Source: Geodermatophilus nigrescens (GTDB lineage: Bacteria; Actinomycetota; Actinomycetes; Mycobacteriales; Geodermatophilaceae). Taken from it: 64,000 nt of DNA. Of the stretch, positions 55,652-64,000 are shown piece after piece. Location of the stretch: positions 372,001-436,000 of the forward strand of contig NZ_FQVX01000002.1 of assembly GCF_900129495.1 (NCBI RefSeq), in the 5' to 3' direction. The notes beneath the pieces were generated by a model that saw only the letters and a list, made by a program, of their open reading frames with translations, searched no databases and was not told where the DNA came from. Every line of letters begins with the position of its first letter. Positions within the stretch are counted from its first letter, which is position 1. Both the position numbers and the translations under genes were made by a program.

Positions 55652-56257
55652 ATGTCGGTGGAGGCGCGGGTGCCGGTGCGCCGCGGCGCCGCGCGGCACG
55701 GGGAGCTCCTCGGCCAGCTCGTGCAGGTGCTGCTCGCCGAGGGCTTCGCCTCGCTCACCCTCGACGACCTCGCCGCCCGGCTGCACTGCTCCAAGCGCAC
55801 CCTCTACGCGCTGGCCGGCAGCAGGGACGAGCTGGTCCGGGTGGCGGTCGTGCACTTCTTCCGCGCCGCGACCGCCCGGGTGGAGGCGGCGCTGGCGCCC
55901 CCGCGCCCGCCCGCCGACCGGCTGGTCGCCTACCTCCGGGCGGTGGCCGAGGAGCTCGCGCCGGCGTCGGCCCGCTTCTACGACGACGTCGCCGCCTTCC
56001 CGCCGGCCCGGGAGATCTACGAGCGCAACACCCGGGCGGCCGCCGCGCGGGTGCAGGGGATCATCCGCGACGGCGTGGCCGAGGGCGCCTTCCGCGAGGT
56101 CGACGCCGCCTTCGCCGCCGACGTCGTCACCGCCGTCATGGTGCGCATCCAGCAGCGGCAGGTGGCCGCGAGCACCGGCCTCGACGACGCCGCCGCCTAC
56201 GAGCAGCTCACCGGCCTCCTGCTGCGCGGGCTGGCCAAGGAGCCGGGCGCCGGCTGA
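55652..56257 (+). CDS. TetR-family regulator
   Basis: A 201-residue TetR protein. The DNA-binding domain is GELLGQLVQVLLAEGFASLTLDDLAARLHCSKRTLYALAGSRDELVRVAV. The C-terminal ligand domain has RLVAYLRAVAEELAPASARFYDDVAAFPPAREIYERNTRAAAARVQGIIRDGVAEGAFREVD, similar to regulators of fatty-acid catabolism. It is divergent from an acyl-CoA dehydrogenase gene, so an acyl-CoA or fatty-acid ligand is plausible. The ATG follows GGGAGGATCGGGGC. Confidence 0.88.
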   Translation: MSVEARVPVRRGAARHGELLGQLVQVLLAEGFASLTLDDLAARLHCSKRTLYALAGSRDELVRVAVVHFFRAATARVEAALAPPRPPADRLVAYLRAVAEELAPASARFYDDVAAFPPAREIYERNTRAAAARVQGIIRDGVAEGAFREVDAAFAADVVTAVMVRIQQRQVAASTGLDDAAAYEQLTGLLLRGLAKEPGAG

Positions 56258-56328
56258 GTGGCAGCCGCGTTGCGGTCCGGGGCGGTCGCGGGGCTGTCAC
56301 CGCGCCGCGCGGGGGCCCACCGTGGGGC

Positions 56329-56496
56329 ATGGACCTCGCACGAGTCCCCCGGGCGGTGGGCGCCTACTGGCGGGCGCAGGTGCACCTGTGGGAGGTGTAC
56401 CTGTCGGCGGACCCGTGGCCGCCCCGGCACCCCGGCGGGGAGCCGCTGCACTGGACGGGCCGGCGCCTGCGCGGGTCGGTCCTCCCCGGCCCCTGA
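56329..56496 (+). CDS. small hypothetical protein
   Basis: A possible 55-residue protein: MDLARVPRAVGAYWRAQVHL, then WEVYLSADPWPPRHPGGEPLHW and a basic tail RRLRGSVLPGP. It is rich in Trp and Pro. No family is recognised, but the ATG has a GGGG stretch eight bases before it and the frame is open from 56329 to its stop, four bases before the convergent hydrolase stop. Short proteins of this kind occur in actinobacteria without known function. Confidence 0.45.
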   Translation: MDLARVPRAVGAYWRAQVHLWEVYLSADPWPPRHPGGEPLHWTGRRLRGSVLPGP

Positions 56497-56500
56497 CCGC

Positions 56501-57334
56501 TCAGCCGGTGAGCTCGGCCAGCTCGACGACGGCGGCCACCAGCTGCCCGCCGTCGAGCAGCACCCGGTCGTTGTGGTCGGCGCCCGGCACCTCGACCCGG
56601 CGGTGCAGCGACGCGGCGGCGTCGGCCACCGCCCGGCTCTGCGCCGGCGGCACGATCGTGTCGGCGGCGCCCCAGACCACCGTCGTCGGCACCCGCACGC
56701 GGGCCACCTGCCCGGCCACCGGGTAGCGGTCGCGCAGCAGGAGCCGCACCGGCAGGAACGGGTAGTGGTGGGCGCCGGCGGCGGCCAGGTCGGCGAAGGG
56801 CGAGCGCAGCACCAGCCCGGCCGGCGGGTGCTCCAGCGCCAGCCCCGTGACCACCCCGCAGCCCAGGCTCTCGCCGTAGTAGAGGAGCCGGTCCTCGCGG
56901 ACGCCGGCCTCCTCGACCAGCCAGGCCCGCGCCGCCCGCACGTCCAGCGCCAGACCCTCCTCGCTCGGGCTGCCGGGGTTGCCGCCGTAGCCGCGGTAGT
57001 CGAACAGCAGCACCGCGAGGCCCGCCGAGGACAGCGCCCGGGCCAGCGGCGCGCGCATGCCGCGGTGCCCGCCGTTGCCGCTCGCCACCAGCACGGTGGC
57101 CGCGCCCGCCGGGCCCGGTACGAACCAGGCGCCCAGCGTCAGCCCGTCGGCGGTGGTCAGCTCGACGTCGCGGCCGCCGGGGACCTCGCCGGCCGCCGCG
57201 GGCACCGGGCCGTCGTCGGGCAGGTACACCAGCCGGCGCTGGAACGCCCAGAGCAGCCCCACGACCAGAGCACACACGACGGCGACGGCCAGCGCCGCCC
57301 GGAGCGCCCGCGGCACTCGCAGCGCCCGGCGCAC
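56501..57334 (-). CDS. membrane-anchored alpha/beta hydrolase, BEM46/ABHD-like
   Basis: A 277-residue hydrolase. A single N-terminal transmembrane helix (about residues 12-31, RAALAVAVVCALVVGLLWAF) is followed by LVYLPDDGPVPAAAGEVPGGRDVELTTADGLTLGAWFVPG, the BEM46-like entry. VLVASGNGGHRGMRAPLARAL is the oxyanion region, LLFDYRGYGGNPG the next landmark, YYGESLGCGVVTGLALEHPPAGLVLRSPF holds the Ser in GESLGCG, and VPGADHNDRVL the His. Such enzymes act on lipids or acyl groups at the membrane; the substrate is unknown. Its GTG start overlaps the region just upstream of the aldo/keto reductase stop (3 bases apart), so the two are likely cotranscribed. Confidence 0.85.
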   Translation of the reverse strand: MRRALRVPRALRAALAVAVVCALVVGLLWAFQRRLVYLPDDGPVPAAAGEVPGGRDVELTTADGLTLGAWFVPGPAGAATVLVASGNGGHRGMRAPLARALSSAGLAVLLFDYRGYGGNPGSPSEEGLALDVRAARAWLVEEAGVREDRLLYYGESLGCGVVTGLALEHPPAGLVLRSPFADLAAAGAHHYPFLPVRLLLRDRYPVAGQVARVRVPTTVVWGAADTIVPPAQSRAVADAAASLHRRVEVPGADHNDRVLLDGGQLVAAVVELAELTG

Positions 57335-57336
57335 GC

Positions 57337-58365
57337 TCAGCCGGCGAGGTCCCGGCTGCGCTGCTCCGTGCCGACCTCGCCGTAGGGGTAGTCGGGCTCG
57401 GCGGGGTCGCTGACGGCGTCCAGGCGCGCCGTCTCCTCCGCCGACAGCGCGAGGCCGGCGGCGCCGAGGTTCCCGCGCAGCTGGTCGGTCGTGCGCGCGC
57501 CCAGGATCACCGAGCTCACGGCCGGTCGGGCGAGCAGCCAGGCCAGCGCCACCTGCGGCATGGTCGCCCCGCGCGCCTCGGCGACGTCCTGCACCGCCTC
57601 GAGCACGTCCCAGGTGCGCGCCCTCGCCGCCACCCGGTCGTAGGCCTCCATGCCGCGGCCGGGGTCCTCGCCGAGCCGGGTGGCGCCCTCGGGCCGCTGG
57701 TCGCGGGTGTACTTGCCCGAGAGCCAGCCGCCGCCCAGCGGTCCCCACGGCAGCAGGCCCAGCCCGTTGTAGCGGCAGGCCGGCACGATCTCGGCCTCGA
57801 TGCCGCGCACCAGCAGGCTGTAGGAGGGCTGCAGGGTGACCGGGACGGCGAGGTGCTCGCGCTCGGCGACGTCGACGGCGCGCTGCACCTGCCAGCCGGT
57901 GAAGTTCGACAGCCCCGGGTAGCCGACCTTCCCCGCGCGCACCGCGTCGTCGAGGAAGCGCAGCGTCTCCTCCAGCGGCGTGAGCGGGTCCCAGGCGTGC
58001 AGCTGGTAGAGGTCGACGTGGTCGACGCCGAGCCGGCTCAGCGAGTCGTCGAGCGCGCGGCGCAGGTGCCGGCGGGAGGTGCCGAGCGCGTTGGCGTCCT
58101 CGCCCATCGGGAAGCGGCCCTTGGTGGCGAGCACGACCCGGTCCCGGACGTCGGCGGGCCGGGCGGCCAGCCAGCGCCCGACGATCTCCTCCGAGGCGCC
58201 GGCCGAGTAGACGTCGGCGGTGTCGACGAGCGTGCCGCCGGCCTCGGTGAAGACGTCGAGCTGCTCGTGGGCGCCGGCCTCGTCGGTCTCGGCGCCGAAG
58301 GTCATCGTGCCCAGGGCGAGGGCCGAGACGGCACAGCCGCTGCGGCCGAGGGTGCGCAGTTCCAC
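57337..58365 (-). CDS. aldo/keto reductase
   Basis: A 342-residue aldo/keto reductase of the YajO/YrpG type. GTMTFGAETDE, VDTADVYSAGASEEIVG (Asp and Tyr), VLATKGRFPMG (Lys) and DHVDLYQLHAWD (His) make a complete catalytic tetrad. GLSNFTGWQVQRAVDVAE and the C-terminal VILGARTTDQLRGNLGAAGLAL contribute the NADPH site. The GTG start is preceded directly by GGGGAG, too close for ideal spacing, and an earlier GTG would add six residues. Three bases separate its stop from the start of the next gene, a membrane hydrolase. Confidence 0.9.
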   Translation of the reverse strand: MELRTLGRSGCAVSALALGTMTFGAETDEAGAHEQLDVFTEAGGTLVDTADVYSAGASEEIVGRWLAARPADVRDRVVLATKGRFPMGEDANALGTSRRHLRRALDDSLSRLGVDHVDLYQLHAWDPLTPLEETLRFLDDAVRAGKVGYPGLSNFTGWQVQRAVDVAEREHLAVPVTLQPSYSLLVRGIEAEIVPACRYNGLGLLPWGPLGGGWLSGKYTRDQRPEGATRLGEDPGRGMEAYDRVAARARTWDVLEAVQDVAEARGATMPQVALAWLLARPAVSSVILGARTTDQLRGNLGAAGLALSAEETARLDAVSDPAEPDYPYGEVGTEQRSRDLAG

Positions 58366-58504
58366 CTCCCCAGCAAGCCACACGCGGGCGGGCGCCGCAC
58401 CTCGCCGCCGGGCCCCTCGGGGGAGTCCCCCACCGCGCCGCCGCACAGACGGGGGCCGGTTCGGGGGTTCCACCTGATGTCCGCCGGCGGGCGCCGTCGC
58501 GAGG

Positions 58505-58533
58505 CTCGGGTCCCCGAGAGCCACGGACCCGAG
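58505..58533. promoter_or_regulatory. inverted repeat just before the P450 gene
   Basis: CTCGGGTCC and GGACCCGAG form perfect 9-base arms around an 11-base spacer. The repeat ends right before the AGAAGGCGGA ribosome site, ten bases before the ATG. It may be an operator or a hairpin in the 5' leader able to affect translation. Confidence 0.7.
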
Positions 58534-58543
58534 AGAAGGCGGA

Positions 58544-59902
58544 ATGAGCACTGCCGAGCTGGTCCTCCCCGAGTGCCCCCGTCCCGAGGACCGGGCGCCC
58601 GCACCGCTTCCGCCGCGGCCCCGGCGGGTGCGCCGGTGGCTGGGCGCGCTGCTGGCCCGCCGGGTGCGCCGGCGCGGCATCGACCTGGCCACCCTGCGGG
58701 TGCTGCCCCGCGCGGCGACCGTGCCCCTGCGCCGCGACGGCGTCGGCCCGGCGTCCGCTCTCACCGCCCTGGCGGCGCGCGGCCCGGTGCACCGGCTCGA
58801 GCTGCCCCTCGACGTCGCCGTCCACCTGGTCACCGGGGCGGCCGAGGCCCGCGCCGTGCTGGCCGACGCCGACGGCTACAGCACCGACGTCCGCCACCTG
58901 TTCAGCGGCGACGGCCCCGTCACCGGCGCCGACGTCGGCGGGCTGGGGTTCACCGACCCGCCGGACCACACGCGGCTGCGCCGGCTCGTCGCCCCGGAGT
59001 TCACCCGCGCCCGGCTGCAGCGCCTCGTCCCGGTGGTCGAGGGCACCGTCGACCGCGCGCTCGACGCCCTGGAGGCCGCCGGGTCCCCGGCCGACCTCGT
59101 CCGGCACGTCGCCACCCCGGTGCCGATGTCGGTGATCGCCGGCCTGCTCGGCCTCGAGGGCGCCGACGAGCAGGTGCTGGCCCGGCTGGCCACCCGCCGC
59201 TTCGACGCCACCGGCGGCCCGGCCGGCGCCTTCGGCGCGGTGTCGGCCCAGCGGCGCCTGCTGGCCGAGGCGGTCGCCGCCCAGCGGCGCTCCCCCGGCG
59301 ACGGGCTGATCGGCCGGATCGTCCGGGAAGAGGGCGATGCGATCACCGACCACGAGCTGGCCGGCCTCGCCGACGGGCTGGTGACCGGCGGCTTCGAGAC
59401 GACGGCGTCGACCATCGCCCTCGGCACGGTCGTGCTGCTGCGCGACCCGGCCGCGGCCGCGCTGGTCCGCGGGGGTTCGCCCGCCGACGTCGCGGCGGTG
59501 GTCGAGGAGCTGCTGCGGCTGATCGCGGCCGTCTCGGTGGCCTTCCCGCGCTTCGCCCGCCGGCCCACCGTCGTCGGGGGCACCGCCGTGGCGCCGGGCG
59601 ACGTCGTCCTGGTCTCCCTCGCCGCCGCCGGCCGCGACCCGCGCTGGGCGGGCGACGCCCCGGACGACCTCGACCCGCACCGCGCTCCCCGCGGCGGGCA
59701 CCTCGCCTTCGGGCACGGCATCCACCGCTGCGTGGGCGCCGAGCTCGCCCGCCTGGAGCTCACCACGGTGCTGCCGGCGCTGCTGCGGCGCTTCCCCGAC
59801 CTCGCCCTCGCCGTCCCGCCGGAGCGGCTGGCGTTCCGCCGGCTGTCGTTCGCGCACGGCCTGGACGCGCTTCCGCTCGACCTCGGCCGGCGGGCGCGAT
59901 GA
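58544..59902 (+). CDS. cytochrome P450
   Basis: A 452-residue P450, longer than usual at the N terminus by about 50 residues (Pro/Arg-rich, RAPAPLPPRPRRVRRWLGALLARRV). The core has TDPPDHTRLRRLVAPEFT (C-helix), GLVTGGFETTAST (I-helix with the acid replaced by Glu-Thr), VVEELLRLIAAVSVAFPRFARR (ExxR helix), and FGHGIHRCVGAELARLEL with the heme ligand Cys396. The substrate is not recognisable. No ferredoxin gene is adjacent. An inverted repeat sits before the start. The next reliable gene is a flavin monooxygenase 201 bases downstream, but the intervening gap contains a likely promoter. Confidence 0.92.
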   Translation: MSTAELVLPECPRPEDRAPAPLPPRPRRVRRWLGALLARRVRRRGIDLATLRVLPRAATVPLRRDGVGPASALTALAARGPVHRLELPLDVAVHLVTGAAEARAVLADADGYSTDVRHLFSGDGPVTGADVGGLGFTDPPDHTRLRRLVAPEFTRARLQRLVPVVEGTVDRALDALEAAGSPADLVRHVATPVPMSVIAGLLGLEGADEQVLARLATRRFDATGGPAGAFGAVSAQRRLLAEAVAAQRRSPGDGLIGRIVREEGDAITDHELAGLADGLVTGGFETTASTIALGTVVLLRDPAAAALVRGGSPADVAAVVEELLRLIAAVSVAFPRFARRPTVVGGTAVAPGDVVLVSLAAAGRDPRWAGDAPDDLDPHRAPRGGHLAFGHGIHRCVGAELARLELTTVLPALLRRFPDLALAVPPERLAFRRLSFAHGLDALPLDLGRRAR

Positions 59903-60070
59903 CCGGCGAGGCGCGGGAGCCGGCGTCGGTGGTCGCCGCCCGCCAGCTCGCCGCCGAGGCCCGGTCGCCGCTCCCCCGACGGCTGTCACGGCGCGCCCGG
60001 CTGCTGGTGGCGGCGCGCGCGGCCGCCCGTCCGCCCCTTGCCGCGGTGGGGCGGTCCGGCGGTAGCGTCC

Positions 60071-60084
60071 GTGACCTGGATCAC
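60071..60084. promoter_or_regulatory. CRP/GlxR-like site GTGA-N6-TCAC
   Basis: GTGA-CCTGGA-TCAC matches the core of the CRP consensus TGTGA-N6-TCACA, with 3' A also present. It lies 19 bases before the start of the flavin monooxygenase, near the expected transcription start, so bound protein could repress or position RNA polymerase. Similar cyclic-AMP-receptor sites occur before catabolic genes of actinobacteria. Confidence 0.65.
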
Positions 60085-60103
60085 AGCTCCTGGGGGAGGT
60101 CCG

Positions 60104-61621
<1,518 letters not shown>

Positions 61622-61651
61622 CCCCGACACCCCACGACCAGGAGGACCCCC

Positions 61652-62590
61652 GTGCCGGTCGACCCGTCCATCGCCGCCCTGCTCACGATGCTCGAGCAGT
61701 CCGGCGCACCGCCGCTGTACGAGGGCACGCCCGAGGCCGGGCGCGCCTACTACCTCTCGCTCACCCGCGACGCCCGCGCGCCCGAGGCCGTCGTGCCGGT
61801 GGGCGCCGTCGAGGACCGCACCGTCCCCGGCGCCGCGGGTGACCTGCCCGCCCGCGTGTACCGCCCCGAGGGTGCCGACGGCCCACTGCCGACCGTCGTG
61901 TTCCTGCACGGCGGCGGCTGGGTGATCGGCGACCTCGACACCCACGACAACATGGCCCGCAACGTCTGCCGGCACGCCCGCGCGGTGGTCGTCGCCGTCG
62001 ACTACCGGCTCGCTCCCGAGCACCCCTTCCCGGCCGCCGCCGAGGACGCCGTCGCCTCCGCCCGGTGGGTGGCGCAGCACCTCGACGAGTTCGGCGGCGA
62101 CGACCGCCTCGCCGTCGCCGGGGACAGCGCCGGCGGCAACCTCGCCGCCGTCGTCGCCCAGACGCTGCGCGACGACGGGACGCCGCTGCTCGGCCAGTTC
62201 CTCATCTACCCGGCCGTCGACGCCGAGGGCGACTACCCCTCGCGCGTGGAGAACGCGAAGGGCTACTTCCTGGAGAAGGACACGATGGACTGGTTCTACG
62301 GCCACTACCGCGGCGCGTGGGAGGACGCCCGGGACGCCCGGATGTCCCCACTGCACCACGCCGACCTCTCCGGCCTGCCGCCGGCGGTGGTGGTCACGGC
62401 GGAGTACGACCCGCTGCGCGACGAGGGCGAGGCGTACGGGGAGGCGCTGCAGGCCGCCGGCGCCACCGCGCACGTGCTGCGCTACGACGGGATGATCCAC
62501 GGCTTCTTCGACATGGGCGCCGTCTCCCCCGCCGCGCAGGCCGCGATCGAGGAGAGCTGCGCCCGCTTCGGCGAGCTGCTGCACCGCTGA
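61652..62590 (+). CDS. alpha/beta hydrolase, HSL-family esterase
   Basis: A 312-residue esterase of the hormone-sensitive-lipase group. The signature HGGGWVIGDLDTHDN (oxyanion hole HGGG), the nucleophile in VAGDSAGGNLAAVVA (GDSAGG), the acid in EYDPLRDEG and the His in DGMIHGFFDMG are all present. It hydrolyses esters of small or medium chain. The GTG start has AGGAGG nine bases upstream. It directly follows the EthA-like monooxygenase, consistent with ketone oxidation to an ester followed by cleavage to alcohol and acid. A perfect 15-bp hairpin ends the operon. Confidence 0.92.
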   Translation: MPVDPSIAALLTMLEQSGAPPLYEGTPEAGRAYYLSLTRDARAPEAVVPVGAVEDRTVPGAAGDLPARVYRPEGADGPLPTVVFLHGGGWVIGDLDTHDNMARNVCRHARAVVVAVDYRLAPEHPFPAAAEDAVASARWVAQHLDEFGGDDRLAVAGDSAGGNLAAVVAQTLRDDGTPLLGQFLIYPAVDAEGDYPSRVENAKGYFLEKDTMDWFYGHYRGAWEDARDARMSPLHHADLSGLPPAVVVTAEYDPLRDEGEAYGEALQAAGATAHVLRYDGMIHGFFDMGAVSPAAQAAIEESCARFGELLHR

Positions 62591-62594
62591 CCGC

Positions 62595-62629
62595 CGGCCG
62601 GCCCGGGCCGCACCGGCCCGGGCCGGCCG
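62595..62629. terminator. bidirectional hairpin after the esterase
   Basis: Perfect 15-bp stem (62595-62609 with 62615-62629) and a 5-base loop. It lies between the esterase stop and the stop of the convergent cupin gene. Confidence 0.85.
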
Positions 62630-62633
62630 CGCA

Positions 62634-63146
62634 TCACACCCCGTACGTGTCGTGGCGGAGCATGGACTCCGCCCGCTCCTCCGGCGTCATCCGCTCGCCG
62701 CGCGCCAGCGTCTCGACGTACTCCTCGCGGGGGCCGCCCGGCGCGAACACCAGCAGCATCGAGGCGCGGTCCCCGCAGCGGAACCCGTGCCCGCCGCCCT
62801 CGGGTACGTACACGAAGTCACCCGGCCCGGCGGCGACCCAGGAGCGGCCGTCGACGACCTCCACCGAGCCGGAGAGCACGGAGAACTGCTCGGAGATCGA
62901 CCGGTGGACGTGCGGCCCGGGCCCGGACGTCTCCTCGCCGGAGGTCCACCGGTAGAGCCCGAGCCGGCCGGCCGTCTGCTCGCCGGTGGCCAGGAACTCG
63001 CAGGTCACGCCGGCGGCGGAGACGGTGTCCGGCGGGCGGTCCGCCGGCCGCAGCCAGGCGCTGGCCTCGCCGGTGGTGCCGCGGTACAGGTCGGGCGGGT
63101 GGTGCCGGTGCAGGGACAGGGGTCCCTCCTCCCGTCGCCGGCCCAT
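62634..63146 (-). CDS. cupin-domain protein
   Basis: About 170 residues with a single cupin barrel. Motif 1 is GPGPHVHRSISEQFSVLSGSVEVV (metal ligands His, His, Glu pattern with HVH and E), and motif 2 is GDFVYVPEGGGHGFRCG with the later His. An N-terminal extension carries HRHHPPDLYRGTTGEASAWLRP. Such proteins are dioxygenases, isomerases or binding proteins; the reaction is not evident. The ATG chosen is the first in frame; a better-placed GGAGG lies just inside, so the true start may be a few codons later at a rare codon. Confidence 0.83.
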   Translation of the reverse strand: MGRRREEGPLSLHRHHPPDLYRGTTGEASAWLRPADRPPDTVSAAGVTCEFLATGEQTAGRLGLYRWTSGEETSGPGPHVHRSISEQFSVLSGSVEVVDGRSWVAAGPGDFVYVPEGGGHGFRCGDRASMLLVFAPGGPREEYVETLARGERMTPEERAESMLRHDTYGV

Positions 63147-63172
63147 CCTGGCAGCGGCCGCGGCGGCCGGGT

Positions 63173-64000
63173 TCAGTCCGCGGCGAGCAGGGCGCGCTCG
63201 CGGGCGGCGTCCAGGTCGACGTCGAGGTCCGGCCAGGTGCCGCGGTCCCGTCGCACCCAGTGCAGGGTGTCGCGGGCGGTGTCCTCCACCGGCCGGAAGG
63301 TCAGGCCGGCGGCCAGGGCGGCCGAGGAGTCGACGGCCTCCTGCGGGATCTGGTCCTCCGGGAACCAGAGCGGCCGCCGCTCCTCCTCGACGCCGGCCAG
63401 GCCGCGGCGCAGCGCCTCCTCCCCGACCGGCACGAACTCCACGTCGCCGGGGCCGCCGCCCGCCGCGGCGAGGCAGGCGTCGAGCACGCTCGCCAGGGTC
63501 TGCCGCCGCCCGGGGCCCACGGTGTCGAACACCCCGCCGCGGCCGGCGCGCAGCATCGCGACCACCCAGCCGGCGACGTCGCGGGCGTCGGAGAACTGCA
63601 CGGGGCGGGTCGGGTCGCCCGGCACGCAGACCCGGCGGTCGCGCCGGCCCGCCAGTGCCTCCGCGATCCGGACCGGCCACCAGGTGAACCGGTCGGAGGG
63701 GTCGCGCGGCCCGACCATGATCCCCACCCGCGGCACGAGCACCGGCCCGTCGAAGTGCTCGGCGAGCGCCCGCTCGGCCGCGAGCTTGGCCAGCGACCGC
63801 TGCTGCAGCGGGTCGTCGTCGGGCTGCTGCCCGGCGGCGCGCACGGGCGCGGTCTCGTCGGGCACGGCCGGCCCGTCCGGTGCGTAGACGCTCATCCCGG
63901 ACACGTAGCCGTAGGCACCCACCGACCCGGACAGCAGCCGCGCCGTCGCGGCCACCGCGGGCGCCCCCGGCTCGTCGTCGGTGAACGTGTCGAGGACGGC
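63173..64000 (-). CDS. NAD-dependent epimerase/dehydratase family protein, C-terminal part
   Basis: Open to the window's end, so the N-terminal NAD-binding part is missing. The visible ~275 residues include VGAYGYVSGMSVYAPDGPAVPDETAP (active-site Ser and the YxxxK counterpart further on), LAKLAAERALAEHFDGPVLVPRVGIMVGPRDPSDRFTWWPVRIAEAL, and QFSDARDVAGWVVAMLRAGRGGVFDTVGPG. This is the atypical extended SDR group, seen in isoflavone-reductase/epimerase-like proteins; the substrate is not recognisable. It is the first gene of its direction after the cupin, with 26 bases between their ends. Confidence 0.85.
   Translation of the reverse strand, partial: AVLDTFTDDEPGAPAVAATARLLSGSVGAYGYVSGMSVYAPDGPAVPDETAPVRAAGQQPDDDPLQQRSLAKLAAERALAEHFDGPVLVPRVGIMVGPRDPSDRFTWWPVRIAEALAGRRDRRVCVPGDPTRPVQFSDARDVAGWVVAMLRAGRGGVFDTVGPGRRQTLASVLDACLAAAGGGPGDVEFVPVGEEALRRGLAGVEEERRPLWFPEDQIPQEAVDSSAALAAGLTFRPVEDTARDTLHWVRRDRGTWPDLDVDLDAARERALLAAD

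Overview
The window looks like a chromosomal segment of a very high-GC actinobacterium, most likely of the Geodermatophilaceae type (Blastococcus, Geodermatophilus, Modestobacter). This is an inference from base composition, frequent GTG starts, short 4-base stop/start overlaps and the gene families present (mycofactocin-type dehydrogenases, DUF5313, an MtrAB-LpqB-like module). No tRNA, rRNA, CRISPR array, insertion sequence or prophage block was recognised. Most opposite-strand long ORFs are GC-driven shadows and are left out.

Layout. 1-3200: an MftR-like TetR regulator between a partial MoxR-type ATPase and two mycofactocin-type SDRs, with the same 16-bp operator on both sides. 3200-8000: a CE15-like esterase divergent from a coupled pair of ATP-grasp ligases, then a DUF4326 protein. 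8000-13500: a stress/envelope block with an OhrR-like MarR and its tandem palindromes, DUF5313, CsbD, GlsB-like membrane protein, two STAS proteins and a response regulator/histidine kinase/GerMN lipoprotein operon. Four transcription units here share a TGACGG-N5-TGACGG direct repeat upstream. 13500-32200: regulator/oxidoreductase pairs with clear palindromic operators, an EAL-CBS protein, a GH65 phosphorylase, an acyl-CoA dehydrogenase, an SNF2 helicase, a nucleoside hydrolase and 6-phosphogluconate dehydrogenase.

32200-42800: a kinase-like orphan, an acyl-CoA dehydrogenase, then a tightly overlapped six-gene minus-strand operon (lipoprotein binding protein, ATPase, two permeases, adenosine-deaminase-like amidohydrolase, Fe(II)/2-oxoglutarate oxygenase) that looks like an import-and-catabolism system for an aminated heterocycle, followed by an MMPL transporter. 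42800-49000: acyltransferase and patatin lipase, secreted sugar-isomerase-like protein, AlkD-like protein, hydrolase, and serA. 49000-51400: a lone tyrosine recombinase divergent from a zinc-finger/coiled-coil protein. 51400-64000: a frameshifted HpcH/HpaI aldolase, dehydrogenase, UspA, DUF202 pair, another acyl-CoA dehydrogenase/TetR pair, a P450, an EthA-like flavin monooxygenase plus HSL esterase operon with a CRP-like site, a cupin and a partial epimerase.

The most promising candidates for undescribed biology are the six-gene heterocycle operon (its deaminase departs from adenosine deaminase at substrate-contact positions), the direct-repeat regulon around the two-component system, the RimK/circularly permuted ATP-grasp pair, and the recombinase/coiled-coil pair. 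Functional statements rest on family resemblance read by eye; no database search was run.
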